Source: Ischnura elegans (Eukaryota; Arthropoda; Insecta; Odonata; Coenagrionidae). Taken from it: a stretch of DNA of 64,000 nucleotides. The notes under the pieces are model-generated. The model searched no databases and had not been told where the DNA came from. It saw only the letters and a program-made list of their open reading frames with translations. Position numbers and translations under genes: made by a program. The stretch is from positions 82,901,243-82,965,242 of the forward strand of contig NC_060248.1 in NCBI RefSeq assembly GCF_921293095.1, written 5' to 3'. Below are positions 1 through 12,041 of this stretch, piece after piece; the stretch's first letter is position 1; every line of letters starts with the position of its first letter.

Positions 1-855
1 TTTTATAATGTGTTAGAGTAAATATATTTTTCCTGAAGAAATGTTTGAACCATTAGTAAAATTATTTTATATGCTGTACAATATTAAAGCAGTAAACTGC
101 TAAAAGAATTTAAGAGTGGGAATATCGAATTCGTTTCGACGAGTCATCACAAAAACTCTAAACTGTCTACTCAAGATGAGAAGGTGCTTTTAATTTTGAA
201 ACATCTTTTTCAATTGAACGTGAGATCCCATTGGTCTAAAAATACTTCATTTTTTATTATATTTTTCCATACGTCAGAAAAATAGAGTAAATGCATTGAT
301 TCATGCATCATGATTGAATGAAAAAGACATTGGTGTACTAAGTGTGCAAATCACGATTCTCCCAGTCAGCGTGTATTCTATTCCAGCTATATTCCAGGTA
401 GTTCAGAACGCTCTTACTGAAAATAATCGTTAAAATATACCAACTTAATTGCAATATCCGTAAATGTATCACGAGCGGATTTACAACTATGTTCTGTAGC
501 TCAAGAGTACCGTTCAAATGGCGATTTCGTCGGGTGCGCGGATTGAAAAAGAACTACTTTTTACATCTTTATCAATTACTACACTACTAATAAGCATAAT
601 ATCATGAAACGTAAAATGACCATTGTAATAGGCGTTTGCTATAACATATGTGAAGTAACTTTTGATATATTGATCGTTTTTGTTGCTATAAAGCCGTAAC
701 GCGATGCATTCGAGAATTACCCAGAAATAAGTGTTAAAATTCCGTTTCTGGGTGCATAATGGAATAGTTATCAGCGTAATAATAGTTTTCATACCATAAA
801 TGAAAGAGCTTTAGCGTTATGTACTGGGTTTTTTAAATCTAATTAACGATTAGAG

Positions 856-1197
856 TTACTCGTCATCAAACTCGGGTGAAAAAATATTGCAGCGGAAGGA
901 GGGTCGAAGTTTTACGATTGGTTTATAGCCAGTTGCTCGCTTGCGATGACTCCAATACTCTCTCCCACCATTCTGCATCTTGACACCACTGATTTTTTCA
1001 CCTCCTACATCCCTCGCACATTCAAAGACCTCAGCTGTCGACGAGATCTTTTGTTCTACGCGGAAGAGCCTAGAAAGTTGTTTTCGAAGTCTAGTAACCT
1101 TCTTGGAGGCACGCATCGTGACCCTGGAAGAGTGGTCCACCTTGAGGTAGATAAGGGACCATTTATTCCCGCTGTATGGTCTATTCCACTTCTTCAA
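856..1197 (-). other. Open frame of unknown meaning inside the inverted repeat
   Basis: This 113-codon open frame is very basic in its middle part (runs of K and R around residues 30-45) and ends in an acidic FDDE. It lies between the arms of the long inverted repeat, so a degenerate transposase piece is possible, but I recognise no motif. The plus strand of the same stretch is also open (946-1221), which lowers the weight of either frame. Probably not a host gene. Confidence 0.12.
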
Positions 1198-2163
1198 AGC
1201 GTGATTGGGCGGAATATGTAGACGTGAAGTGATTGTGAGCTTCTTTTGTTAGTATTAAAGTATTTCCGGATGACCTTGAGCAATCAAGTAAGGCAGTGGT
1301 GGGTTAAGAGGAGGGTGCGGTCATTTCCCTCATAATTTTTTTGGTGGAATTGAATAGATTCCTAGTATTTTTAGATGGCTCTCTAATGTATGTTTTTATT
1401 CACCGACTTAACAAGCAATGTTCATAATAATTGATGAATACATAAATGTCACTTATGTACGTATATCAGTACTCATACGTATTGTCGAAATTGGGAAACT
1501 GCATGCCCGGAAATGGACTTTGACGCTATACTTACTCTTAAAAATTAGATGAAAGTTAATAAAAAATATCAATTTCGTAAGAAAAAATACCATGAAGAGT
1601 GAAAATCCCACACCTTATAAAATTCAATAATTTATTATGCTTCTTTTTCCAATTTTGAGTTTTTTTTTCCTGAAACTTCGATGAATTTTTTAAAAACTAA
1701 AATATCCTTTTCGAATAACCATTTCAAAAAATCATCAAATCTCTTTTGTCTTCTGATACATATATTTTATTTATTTTTTATATAACCTCTTTACGCTGTG
1801 TTGTAAATAAAGCAACTAACGAAAATTAAGAATTGTACAATCGTAAAAAAAACTTTGGTTCAAGCAATCCGAGTCTTTTTTATTACACTTTTCATATTCG
1901 CTTCACGATAGACGCGAGCGTTGTGGGGGCCCCATGAGTCAGGGGCCCTTGGCGATTGTAGACCAGCCGACTTGGCCAGACCGCTCCTGCTTATATCAGT
2001 GCTAACAATAAGTAACAACTTCAGGTAATGGATTGAATGAAATTTACGGACAAAGCAATTGATATATTTTAACGATTATTTCGGGTTAAAACGCTCTGAA
2101 CTACCAGGAACGTATTTGGATTAGATATGCATGATGTTTGGGAGAATCGTGATATTCTCACAG

Positions 2164-2670
2164 ATAACACTAATTTTTTTTCATCTAATAATAAACTTTA
2201 TTTTTTGAGGAATGCTACAAATATCTATGTACTATAAAAAATTGGATGTCTGTTTGTCTGTCCGCTATACATTTCTATACGGCTGCACGGATTGCAACCA
2301 AAGTTATAGTACAGAGGTGCATCTCATGTTCTGGGACCCCGTAGTGCTACTTTCGGTTGCATCTTAAGCGTCCTTTGGGTCGTTTTCTCATCACAGTTTG
2401 TTAAATCACGTCACACAACCTCTGCCGTGGGATATCCTACCGGTTTGGCAAACCTCTTGACAGTTCGAAGAGAAAACATGATGCCTATTAATCCTCTCGG
2501 TACAAATCTTTTTGCCGTGGCGTGCGTTCACAATACGTTTTCGGTCGATGCATGTACAAAAACACATAACGATGAATGTGGTGGAGTGAGGCATAAGTTG
2601 CTCCCGAGCACGGTATACGGTAATCGTTTTTTTCCATTGTTTGCTGTTTAGCGTCTTCTGCTCATCGTCT
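2164..2670. repeat. Unclassified repeat-like insertion
   Basis: This block separates the two halves of the right arm of the inverted repeat and sits next to a TIR element. Around 2250-2300 it contains a low-complexity TGTCTGTTTGTCTGTCCG run followed by a CGGCTGCACGGATT-like phrase, a style often seen near the ends of arthropod Helitrons. I see no Rep or helicase motif and no defined ends, so the class is open. Confidence 0.2.
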
Positions 2671-2680
2671 TACATCAATA

Positions 2681-3337
2681 GGTTGGTTTCCTATTATTTT
2701 TTATTGCATAAATCGAAAGATTATTACTCCTGGAGTACGTATTTCACGCTTTTAGATTTTTAAATTACGATATCTATTTTTCGCGATTAAATGAAAAGTG
2801 AAAATTTTCAAGCGCGCGAAAACACGACGGCTATGTATTTGTGCTGGGGAAAACCCCGTGTGACGTCGTTCTGGTTCCCGCTGCCGCAAGTAAGGCGACC
2901 TTGGGGCGAGGCTTTGAGCGCTGTTACGACGCAGGATGCTAGCAGGTAGCAGAGTACCCTGCTAGCTGGTAGCGCTTGGCTTGAATAAGGATTATTAATA
3001 CCTTATAAAACGAAGGAAACTTTCCGACCTTAGGCAGTTTTAATAGGTGATTATTAAGACGTTTCCCTGAGCTCTGTACCTCATGCATGCATTGGCAATC
3101 TCAGACGATGTAAAACTCCTATCTGCTCGTGTAGAAAATAGGTCCCTGTGACGTCACGTGGAGTGGCATCGTATGGGCGTCAATCTGGCCTTTTTCAAAT
3201 GAGGATAAAATTGACCATTGCCATTCGTCTAAACTGGTATTTCTAAAACCAAATAATTAGTATATTTTGAATACACTAGTGGTGGGTAACGAATCGCAAT
3301 CAATGCGTTTCGTTTTCTTTGATGAAGGAAACTGCCC
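2681..3337 (-). mobile_element. TA-flanked TIR element, family 1, copy A
   Basis: A 657-bp non-coding element in reverse orientation relative to the copies at 40974 and 42609. The ends are near GGGTRGTTTCCT and its inverse, with TA on both sides (2679-2680 and 3338-3339), so the target duplication is probably TA. The interior is shared with the other copies, including GCTAGC-rich palindromic DNA around 2937-2975 and the phrase ATGACTCATG-free GAAACTTTCCGACC block near 3015. No transposase frame is present, so it is a non-autonomous element, perhaps Tc1/mariner-like. It is inserted in the right arm of the older inverted repeat. Confidence 0.7.
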
Positions 3338-4128
3338 TATTTTGAGTCAATAGACATTAGGGGGACCAGCCGTTTAGAGTGTTTGTAATGACTCATGAAA
3401 TCGAATTTGATTTACCTACTCGTAAAATCTTTCAGCAGTTAATTTATTTAATTTTGAATTACATGAATATAATTCATATATGATTCAACATATTCTTCAG
3501 AAAAACTACCATCGTAAAATATAGTATCATTTGCACTTTGTTAAAGGGAAAATTTCGAGTTGATTTATTTTAAAATTTCACTCGTATTTTTAATATTAGT
3601 AAAATGCTTTTAAATAATGTTTTTCTGAATATATTAACATTAAATTAGCTATTCATTATGTTTATTTCCTATGGTAGAAAACGATACTTAGTATATACTG
3701 ATTCAGCAATGATTTTGAGGGTTTTCCATAATATAAACTTAAATTAGTTTATTTTAAATGCTACATTCAAAGTGTAAATAATGGGTAATGGATAATCAAT
3801 AGTTTGATGCCTCACTTATTGACATTTTTCCATTTTAAACAAATAACTTTATAAATCTTACTTAAATGGCTCAGTATAATTTAAATAGTATTCAAGTGTA
3901 ATGAAAAAAAGGCAACAGCAGTACTAAAAACTTCAACTGGATGTACGAGGTAGGACACCTTTTACCATTACTTATTATAATATCTGTGGAAAAATTTGCG
4001 GAAGTGGATGATTTTCGGTAGAAATCATTGTCCTCTATTAGAAAATTCAAACGAAATTTTTTCTTTGTCAAAGTGCGAGCAACCGTTGCACTAAAAAAAT
4101 TCAAGTAGCTTCTAAATATTGTTCTAAC

Positions 4129-4205
4129 CAGGGACGCAGCTAGGAATTAAGGCTAGGGGGGGTTTTAAGCGGAACAAATTCTGGTGGGTCGGAGGGTTGA
4201 GTGGA
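4129..4205. mobile_element. hAT-like MITE end, family of the 54830 element
   Basis: The stretch beginning CAGGGACGCAGCTAGG, followed by AATTAAGGCTAGGGGGG, matches the reverse complement of the right end of the element at 54830-55034. The other end was not located, so this is a terminal fragment or a diverged copy. Confidence 0.4.
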
Positions 4206-5706
4206 AACTTCTTACGCTGAGTGGAAATGAATTTTACATAAAATATGTTTTGAATATAAGTGAGTATGTAATAATTTTTTAGTAAATTATTTTTAAATTG
4301 AGATTCCTAAATCATTATAAATCAAAATGCATACAGAAAATCAGCATCCCTTTTTTATGCATATTTATCATAAAAAAGAAATATTTTTGTTTTTTGCAAA
4401 TATATTGGAAGCTTTTTTTGGGTTTGCAAATAGCTGTTATTTAATTGAGAAATTTTCTAACCTTCAGATTCCTTATTAGTCGACGCCTGAAGGATGAGAT
4501 TCCTCTAGAAAATCACAATGAGAAGCTTTAGAAATCATTATCATTTAAGATCATTTTCATCTGCCACCGATACCGTATGATCGTCTTGTCTTGTTCCTAC
4601 CTGACTTTAGATCTCCTATGTACGAGGAGAGACCTTCTTAGGCAGCAATTGAGGTTACCGGAATGTAATACTCCTTGTATTTAACTTTCACCTTGGAGAA
4701 ACAAGCCAAAAATCTCGCAGATTTTGGCCTAGAACACGTCAGTAATGCTTTAAAAAAGGTTTTTTCGAAGCCGGCAATTAGTGCCGTATGTTATGTCAGG
4801 AGGAATCCTCGTAATTGATATCATTGGACTTTGTTTACCTTTTCCCTCGCTTTCTATAGCTTTCGTGGTAGTAGACTATGTCCATCGAATGGCTCGTCAT
4901 ATTACACCTCCCCCCACCCCACTTATCCTTTTACCGCTGAATACCACGCCAGCTAATGGAAAAAGAGCATCTGGAAGATGTTTTAGAAGTCGTCTGCCAA
5001 CAACTACATCTCGCAAAGTCAAGTAGGGCATTCTACAAGGATACCTCCTCAAATGTTATTCTCGCCATGGGGATGCAAGCCACAAATCTCATCATTTTCT
5101 CACAAATCTCATCATCATATCATATTTATGAGGAAATAGTACAGTCTTTTATTAGAATAGCATAAATTAGCAAACAAATCAGTGCAGTATAAAATATTTC
5201 TTGAATGAAGTTCTTCTGTATAAAAAGGAATAGAAAGAAAAATTAAACTAACTAGTTAACTTCATTTTTGTTTCAGACATGGGACACAAATGATGGGACT
5301 TCATGACTTTCAAACACCATGACCTATGAATGAAATGGCTATAAGGGAGTGTTACACTGTCAAACATAATTTTTTTGGGAATATCAACAAAAAATAAGTT
5401 ATGAAAGATAAAAAAATGATTGTGTATATAATTTCACAATTCAAAACTTTCATAAGAGAGAGGACATAGAATTACAGCTCATTAATTTCTAACAAGACAA
5501 ATTCCCTGAAACAATTGCAAAGAGTACATATTTCAATACTAGGTCAAAATTAAAGAAAGATTCACATGCCATCAGCAGTATGCAGAAAAATATATGGAGT
5601 TAATTTCACTATTAGATCACAATACATACGGGATAGAGAAATTAAAAAATAAAAGAATTCAAAGGAAGCTATTTGGGGTTCTAGCCGGGTGGTCTCTCTC
5701 CATTTT

Positions 5707-5744
5707 GCCGATGTTTCGGAACTCGAGTCTTGTTCCATCCTCAG
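5707..5744 (-). ncRNA. Hammerhead-like hairpin motif (relic)
   Basis: Read on the minus strand: CTGAGGAT, then GGAAC, a nine-base loop, GTTCC, then GAAACATCGGC. The order CTGA-N-GA, a stem II hairpin, then GAAAC is that of a hammerhead ribozyme core. Penelope-like retroelements are known to carry such motifs. The core base after CTGA differs from the canonical CTGATGA, so activity is doubtful. Three similar motifs occur in this window (34519, about 38701 and 50786). Confidence 0.35.
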
Positions 5745-6131
5745 GGCTGATGAAAGAATGAATTTCAATTTTATTTAATTAATTAAAAGAATTCATTTGA
5801 AACATTGAAACCATCTCAGGTTTTCCACCAGTTACCGTAGATTTGCATTTAATAAGATATCCATTTTACCATCATCCAAGCCAGTCCCCTATTCCAAGCA
5901 TTTGTTTCTTTAGTTAGGAAGATGACCTAGCAATCCCCACTGGCGATGAACCTATGCTTCCCTCTCCCCTTCCCCTCTTTATCAATCATCCTTCCCCGAG
6001 TCATCAGGGGTGTTTGCATGTGGGTCTCAAGGCTTGCAGTGTACTGGAGAAGCTATAGGGGGGATTTGATACAATCAAACTTGAGGGAATGGGGTTAATA
6101 AAGTTATAGGGATCAAATAAATTAGTAAATA

Positions 6132-6704
6132 CAGTGTAACTTGGTTAGAACGGCATCGGCTGTAACGTCAACTCGGGTTTAACGTCACATTTTATACAGA
6201 CCAGCCAAAATTGAAAATTTTATGTTGTACGAAAACCCGTTTGTATCGTCAACAAATATTGCGACGCTCGGGTATAGCGTCAAAAATTTTGCAGTTCTTA
6301 GGTTGCAAAAGTGGTAGTGTGATTGTATTATGTCCCAAAGTTCATAGAAACCATGTGTAGAAACATCAAAAGCAAAAACAGGTCACAAGCGGGACGTTGA
6401 GCTGGTGACGGGATGCAACTCTTTTGTTTAAAGAAGATCACAAATTTTTTTCGACAGTAAAGCAAGATTTTTATTAGGCTATAAAATATTTAATTGTGAA
6501 TATCATCTTTTAATTGACGTTTTTTATAATACATATTCCAATGTACAAGTTGATTTCAATAAACAGTGTTGTATATAGCAGAACATTTGCGTTTTTACTT
6601 AGTCCTTTCACTCAGATTAAAGGCTGCTTTTTTTATAACGTCACTCGGATATAACGTTAAAAATCTTCTGGTCCCTTTGATGACGTTATAACCAAGTTCC
6701 ACTG
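6132..6704. mobile_element. pogo/Tigger-like MITE, TIR CAGTGKAACTTGGTTA
   Basis: A 573-bp element bounded by TA on both sides (6130-6131 and 6705-6706). The ends start CAGTGTAACTTGGTTAGAAC and finish with the inverse GTTATAACCAAGTTCCACTG. Near both ends the short word AACGTCA/TAACGT recurs, so the subterminal regions are repetitive. No transposase frame is visible. TA duplication and a CAGTG start fit the pogo/Tigger branch of Tc1/mariner. Confidence 0.75.
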
Positions 6705-7201
6705 TACATCACCTGTATCGGATTAATACTGGCACCCGCTGTTGATATCTTTACTGAGAAGAATGCACAAAGAAAAGAGACATGTGTACCATAGGAAGAT
6801 ACATAATTCTGTTATCTTGAAAAATCAACTATCATCCTCTGACACCACCCTAAATCCAACCACAGTAACCTCTAGATCTAATTTCTCCTAGTCCTTGCTC
6901 ACTTTCTTTCCTGCAAATATATGAAGCAGCATGGGTGACAGCTAACATTCTTAATATGTACATAATTATTTAAAGGGTACATAATTGTTGACGTGACACT
7001 ATGAACACTGTATGAACTCAACTGGATGTGTTGAACACCACTAGTCCCCTTGGGCCTTTTGTTACAAGCAGTCTAGGACCATTACTAAGTTTCTATTCTC
7101 TTATCCCCTCTCCTAATTGAAGTAAATAACTTAATGAGGTTGAATCATGACTGAACATATGAATGCATCTAATTTTTTGCTAAATAAGCTAAAGGTAATT
7201 A

Positions 7202-8512
7202 CAGTGGAACTTGGTTAGTACGTTCCTCCTTAGTACGTTTTCCTCCTTAGTACGGCGATTTCCCTCGGTCCCGGTACCATCCGAACAAAATACAGGTAAA
7301 AGAATTTGGTTAGTACGTTTGAAAAAATTGCGCTTTCCTGGTTAGTACGCTCAATTGCTTGCCGTGACGCAACCCGCAATTCGTTCTCTAGTGTCTTCTT
7401 AAGGGTCGCAAACGTCTGAATTCATGATTTAATTTATTATTATTAGCCATTTACATTCTTCCATTCATTCCACATCTCTTTCTTCTACCGTAATTTATCC
7501 AAATGCATTTCTGAATTCTTGTGACGTGCTGAATAATAAAATGCGGCCATTTTTCGGGAATTTCTGACTATGAAAAACTACAGCCAATAAGAAGCCCCAA
7601 TTTTCCCCACCCCGACCTCCTCACCTTCTGTTGCCTTTGGAGCGCTTGGGAGTGCCCACTGCTGCGCGTAAAGTTCGTGAGTGGGCAATTGTTGCTATTG
7701 CACGAGTTATCATGATGAAGAAATGAGTCTTAACGGTATTAGACAATTCCCACATTATCTAAAGCAGTACTGCTCCATAAACTCGACGTCGTGCGTATTT
7801 ACTTGACTACTGTTGCGGGAGCAGACGATCCTCTGAATCTCCACGCGAAGCTTAGCTTAAAAATACTTGATCTCGGAACGAAAGCAGACGACATTAGACA
7901 AATTTTGAAAGTAAATTTCAACTGTTTAATATAAAATTTTCTTGTAATTACGTCGTAATCTAATAATCTTGCGTGTCATCAGTCGCTATATCGATCGATT
8001 TTACAATCGAAATGGTATCATTCCCGAAGCGAATGTCTACGGCTATTGCCGTAATTTGAAAGTCAATATAATTTTGCCCAATTTTTATCATGTTTAAAAA
8101 ACCAGTCGACTTACTCCGGGTCGTTGTTATATTCTCCGAGTACGCTGTGAGAAAGAAAAATGACTTGTCTGAGCTTCACTCGTCCTCGTTCCGTAAATAT
8201 ATATAGGATAAATCACGGGAGATAGACGCCGTAATCATGAAATCGTCTCCGGGATGTCCATGAAAAATTGCTATTTTTATTCACGTGGTATTGTTTTTCA
8301 TGGTAGCGCTCATTTCCTTGATTTTAAATGTGAAAAGAGTTCAGGAAGGCGATCCTATGAGAACTACCGATAGTAATTGTAATTATGACGACTTTTTCAC
8401 TGATTGCAATAACCCCGACTGCTATTATTTACTTTCCTCGTTAGTACGTTTTCCTGGTTAGTACGTTCATTTTTCGTGGTCCCTTCAGAAACGTACTAAC
8501 CAAGTTCCACTG
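7202..8512. mobile_element. pogo/Tigger-like element, TIR CAGTGGAACTTGGTTAG
   Basis: A 1,311-bp element with TA at 7200-7201 and 8513-8514. The left end CAGTGGAACTTGGTTAGTAC mirrors the right end GTACTAACCAAGTTCCACTG. The word TTAGTACG is repeated several times just inside each end (7217-7350 and 8440-8475). The interior has no long open frame, so it is non-autonomous or decayed. It is related at the ends to the element at 6132-6704 but differs inside. Confidence 0.8.
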
Positions 8513-11500
8513 TACTTTGTGCTTTTCCTACAGCTTAATATATTATTAATTTTTTTTATATGCATAAGCAAGAAGTTGCACTAACAAGAATCTTTTGAAA
8601 AAAAAACAAATAAAGGAAATGTGTATCACAATAAAGAAAATCTAGGAATTCCATATTACATATATCGAACTTACAGTGACCTAGTGGAGAATATGAGTGG
8701 CTGTGGAATGGGACATCATCCCATGAAACATCACTCACCATTATTTTTTATCAGATTGTTCACTCTCTTTTTATTTCTTTGCGGGTTTCTAAACATCGAA
8801 AATTAACTACAAATGGATAATATATTTCTTCTTACTGGCAACAGTAACATTGGGGCAAGTTCACAGTAAATTCACACGAAATAATCATAAAATCCAATTT
8901 GAATCTAAACAGAATGATTAATTTGCAGTAAAAAAGCAACTTCTCTCTTCAAGTCCATACATAGGGTGTTTCAGGAGGAATCTAGAATACTTCATGGCGT
9001 AGGAGAGAAAATATTAAGTATTTTTTATCCATAAACATGGGCTCACAACTCCTTGCTTACTGAGCTGTGGGAATGCATACATTTTGTTGGATGCACTTTG
9101 CAGTTACCATAATAATGCTGCATAATGTGCAATGATGCAGTGCTGTGCAGTAGGTAATAATACAGTGCACTGATGGAAGAGATCTGAAACTTGTGCATAT
9201 TGTGCTTGAGATATGCGTTACTCCTTATGCTACCCACAAGGAAAATGGTAGCTTATTTCTACAATGAACTCCGAATAATAGTTAACATTATTTAATTGCA
9301 AATAATAATAAAAAATATACAAACAAGCATTTATGTAATTGCAAGCATTCTGAAATTCTTGAATGATAAAGAGACTTAAATAGCTACTATTTAACACCTA
9401 TACGCCATTTATGTTTCATAAGGGTAGAGGTGATTTGTAATTCATCTATACACAATTATTGACATGTTGGTTGTGATCAATCAGAATAAAAATTTATAAA
9501 CCACTGCAACAAGATAAACAACTCACACGATGGAATCACTTCGGATTGAATTTATGATTCTGTTAAACTCATTTACACGATTTCCAGGCATCAACATTTT
9601 TATTACTAGTTTTACAAGTTATATGCTAGTTTTGTTTTTTGTAACTACTGTGTAACTTATTAAATAAGTTTCATATGATTACCTCCATAAGAAAGCATAT
9701 TTATTTTCTTACTTATTTTTCTCAATGGAAAAATAACTGTAAAAAAAAAGAGCAATTCCAAATACCTACTAACTTCAATAATTTTTTATAGTCAATCATC
9801 AAGAATTGTTTATACAGCAAATCCAATGTTATCCGCCATATATTACATACTTGAATAGGCATCCAAATAATTCATTGGTGAAAAATATATTTAGCATCAC
9901 ATTACTCGTACAGTATTGGTAAACTGTAGACAGGAATGGTAATTGCTGCAATAATATTGAATCAATTGATTGCTCAAGTCCTCAATTCCAGGAGATCTTT
10001 CAAGAATGCATTGGGGAAAAAGATGAGTCTATCACTTTCCAGCCGTAAACTTATGAAATTCATCATGTCAGATAACATTAAGCCCAAAGTGGGATGAAGG
10101 GGATGTCACCCAGAGACAGGAAGTTATACATGCCCTCTCCAACCAAATATGGGCCAACTCACGACTTCTCACTTCAATACTGCGGAAAAATGCTGAAAGA
10201 ACTTAAAGGGTGGATAAAGAAAACCATTTGTCCAAGGATTGGTTGTGGGAGTCAATGTGTTTGAGCACAGATTCAAGAAAGTGTGGGATTTTTGTAGTCT
10301 ACTGTCATTCACACATATGGCAAGGGGTGTGTTACACTCACCTGTGTAAAAAGCAGGACAGAAATTGTATAATAGGCGGTAGACTACATTGGAAGAAATG
10401 CAAGAAGGTATTGAAGAGGAACTGTTGAGGACTGGGGAAGGGGCAATAAGCGTGGATGATAATTCAGAGAATTTCATAACTATTGTATGAAAAAATTGCC
10501 AAGATGGTCACTTCCATGGGACACAATTTGCCTTTTAGGGGATATTGTTCTCCCCAACAATCAGTACAGGATCCTTTCCCTAGATTTGCAAACAAAACAA
10601 CTGAGAGGAAACTATTATGCAATTCTGTACTCACCTGACCGATGCAGTAACAAGCTCCAGTCCACACAAACCTTGGAATTCTACCAACAGTAATAATAGC
10701 TCCTGGTTGGGTAGTACTCATGGCTGTTAGTCTTCATGCCACTGGCAAATCATACACCCAAAGTTGCCAAATAGTTAGAATGCTTTAATAATCAAAATCA
10801 TGTTAGTTAACGGTCACTATTCCGATATTTCATTAGGTTACCTTTAATTACAAGCAGGGAAAACAAACTAATTTAGGTTCCTAACAAGTACTCACCCCAC
10901 AAGCATATAAGGCTTATGGATCAAAAAACATAACTAGATTATAAGATACTCATGTGAAAAACCTACTCATTTGTGCTTGTAATATACTTTGTTTCCAGTA
11001 CATCTAAAATTAATGACTTTTATACTAGTTGGAGATTTGTGAAAACTTGACTAAGTACTCACATAGTTCCGAAATATGCAAACCAAAATCTTAAATACCT
11101 ACTTTCTGCTCCTATTGATGTTTTACTAATAATGGCAAATCTCACTTGCAAATAAAAAATCACTGCATGTTGCACATAATATTGTCTATATCAGTAAAAT
11201 TCCTACTTCCTTGAGCATATAAAATTTTCAATAGCATTATATGGTACCATAAAATGGTATTAGAGTGGCGATTCTTAAAATGGATGGAGATTTATTCAAG
11301 GTTTAAACTTATTTAACAAACTCTTTTTCACCAATTTACACATTAACCCACAGAATTTAGTGCTCATGGTTGCATTAATAACACAATTAATTCTCACATA
11401 ACTTTTTTTAAACAACCACGACTATAAGGAAGTTGTTTTCCCCTCTCTGGTTTCAGCCAATAAGCATCATGTTTTATTTATTTCAATGACCAATTCAACA

Positions 11501-12041
11501 TTATGAGAATCTTATTTGTGAAACAATCGTAACTAATCTTTGGAAGAATGAGCCTGAAAAGGGACTGCAATTCATTCAAGAGGAATTAATCCGTCTGCCA
11601 ACTCCTCACCTAAGTCTCACTTAGCTAAGCTATCATTTCCACATTATTGAAATGCATAACTCAAATGGTCCTTGGATATATCCATGAAAAAATGATCATG
11701 GGATTTAGGCTTTCGTAAGATCCTCACTTCTCCAGCTGATTGCCTGAAGAAATTCAAGAGATTATCTTGTGGTTATAGACACATGTATTTATAAATGAAC
11801 ACAACATTATGCTTATTATATATTGCTAAAATTTAATTAACAATAGAAAGTATGTACAATCAAAAGTGATAAAAAATAACCATGATTCAGCCAGCTCTTT
11901 CAGGCAACACAGCATATTCACAGGGCATTCTTAAGCCAGCTCACAACTCAATCACACTCCGCAATGCGCATCATCATAAAAAGGTTGATTCACACAGCCA
12001 AATTTGCAATGAGCCACCACGTTTTGACCACAGTCGCACTT
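8513..12041. other. 3' flank of BUD23: AT-rich, no clear gene
   Basis: This region lies downstream of the BUD23 stop codon and probably holds its 3' UTR. TTTATT words (AATAAA on the minus strand) occur, for example near 11472, but none is clearly the used poly(A) signal. One candidate exon (10635-10721) is listed separately. The rest shows only short chance frames. Confidence 0.4.
10635..10721 (-). other. Candidate 29-codon first coding exon, unidentified
   Basis: On the minus strand an ATG at 10721 opens 29 codons (starting MSTTQPGAII, ending CYCIGQ) and stops exactly at a strong donor, CAG followed by gtgagt (10634-10629). An in-frame stop lies just upstream, so the ATG could be a true start. 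A splice acceptor and donor pair bounding about 90 nt exists further along the minus strand (near 10341-10430), but reading on into it gives a stop after 15 codons. I do not recognise the peptide. It could be a small gene, a non-coding transcript or chance. Confidence 0.18.

Larger units (their letters stand above)
1..3510. repeat. Old interrupted long inverted repeat
   Basis: Stretches near the left edge recur in inverted, diverged form further right. Positions about 28-175 match the reverse complement of about 3345-3500 (shared words such as ACTGCTRAAAGA and ACTCTAAAC), and 349-455 match the reverse complement of 2065-2150 (shared words ATCACGATTCTCCCA and AATAATCGTTAAAATATA). The order of the pairs is what two arms of one inverted repeat would give, with later DNA (2164-3337) inserted into the right arm. 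This suggests an ancient transposon with long terminal inverted repeats whose left end lies outside the window. The superfamily is not known; the central part (460-2060) shows no recognisable transposase. Confidence 0.45.
3511..6131. other. AT-rich DNA without a recognised gene
   Basis: Apart from a hAT-like end near 4129 and a hammerhead-like hairpin near 5707, I see only AT-rich sequence with short chance open frames. No exon with matching splice sites and family similarity was found. Confidence 0.5.

Noticed and set aside
856-1221. Overlapping open frames on both strands as possible genes
   Set aside because: Both strands open over the same stretch and no family motif; it lies inside an old inverted repeat.
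10398-10490. Plus-strand frame MQEGIEEELLRTGEGAIS... with acidic, protein-like composition
   Set aside because: Only 30 codons, with a stop just before it and no splice donor at its end; opposite a weak minus-strand exon candidate. Too little to call.
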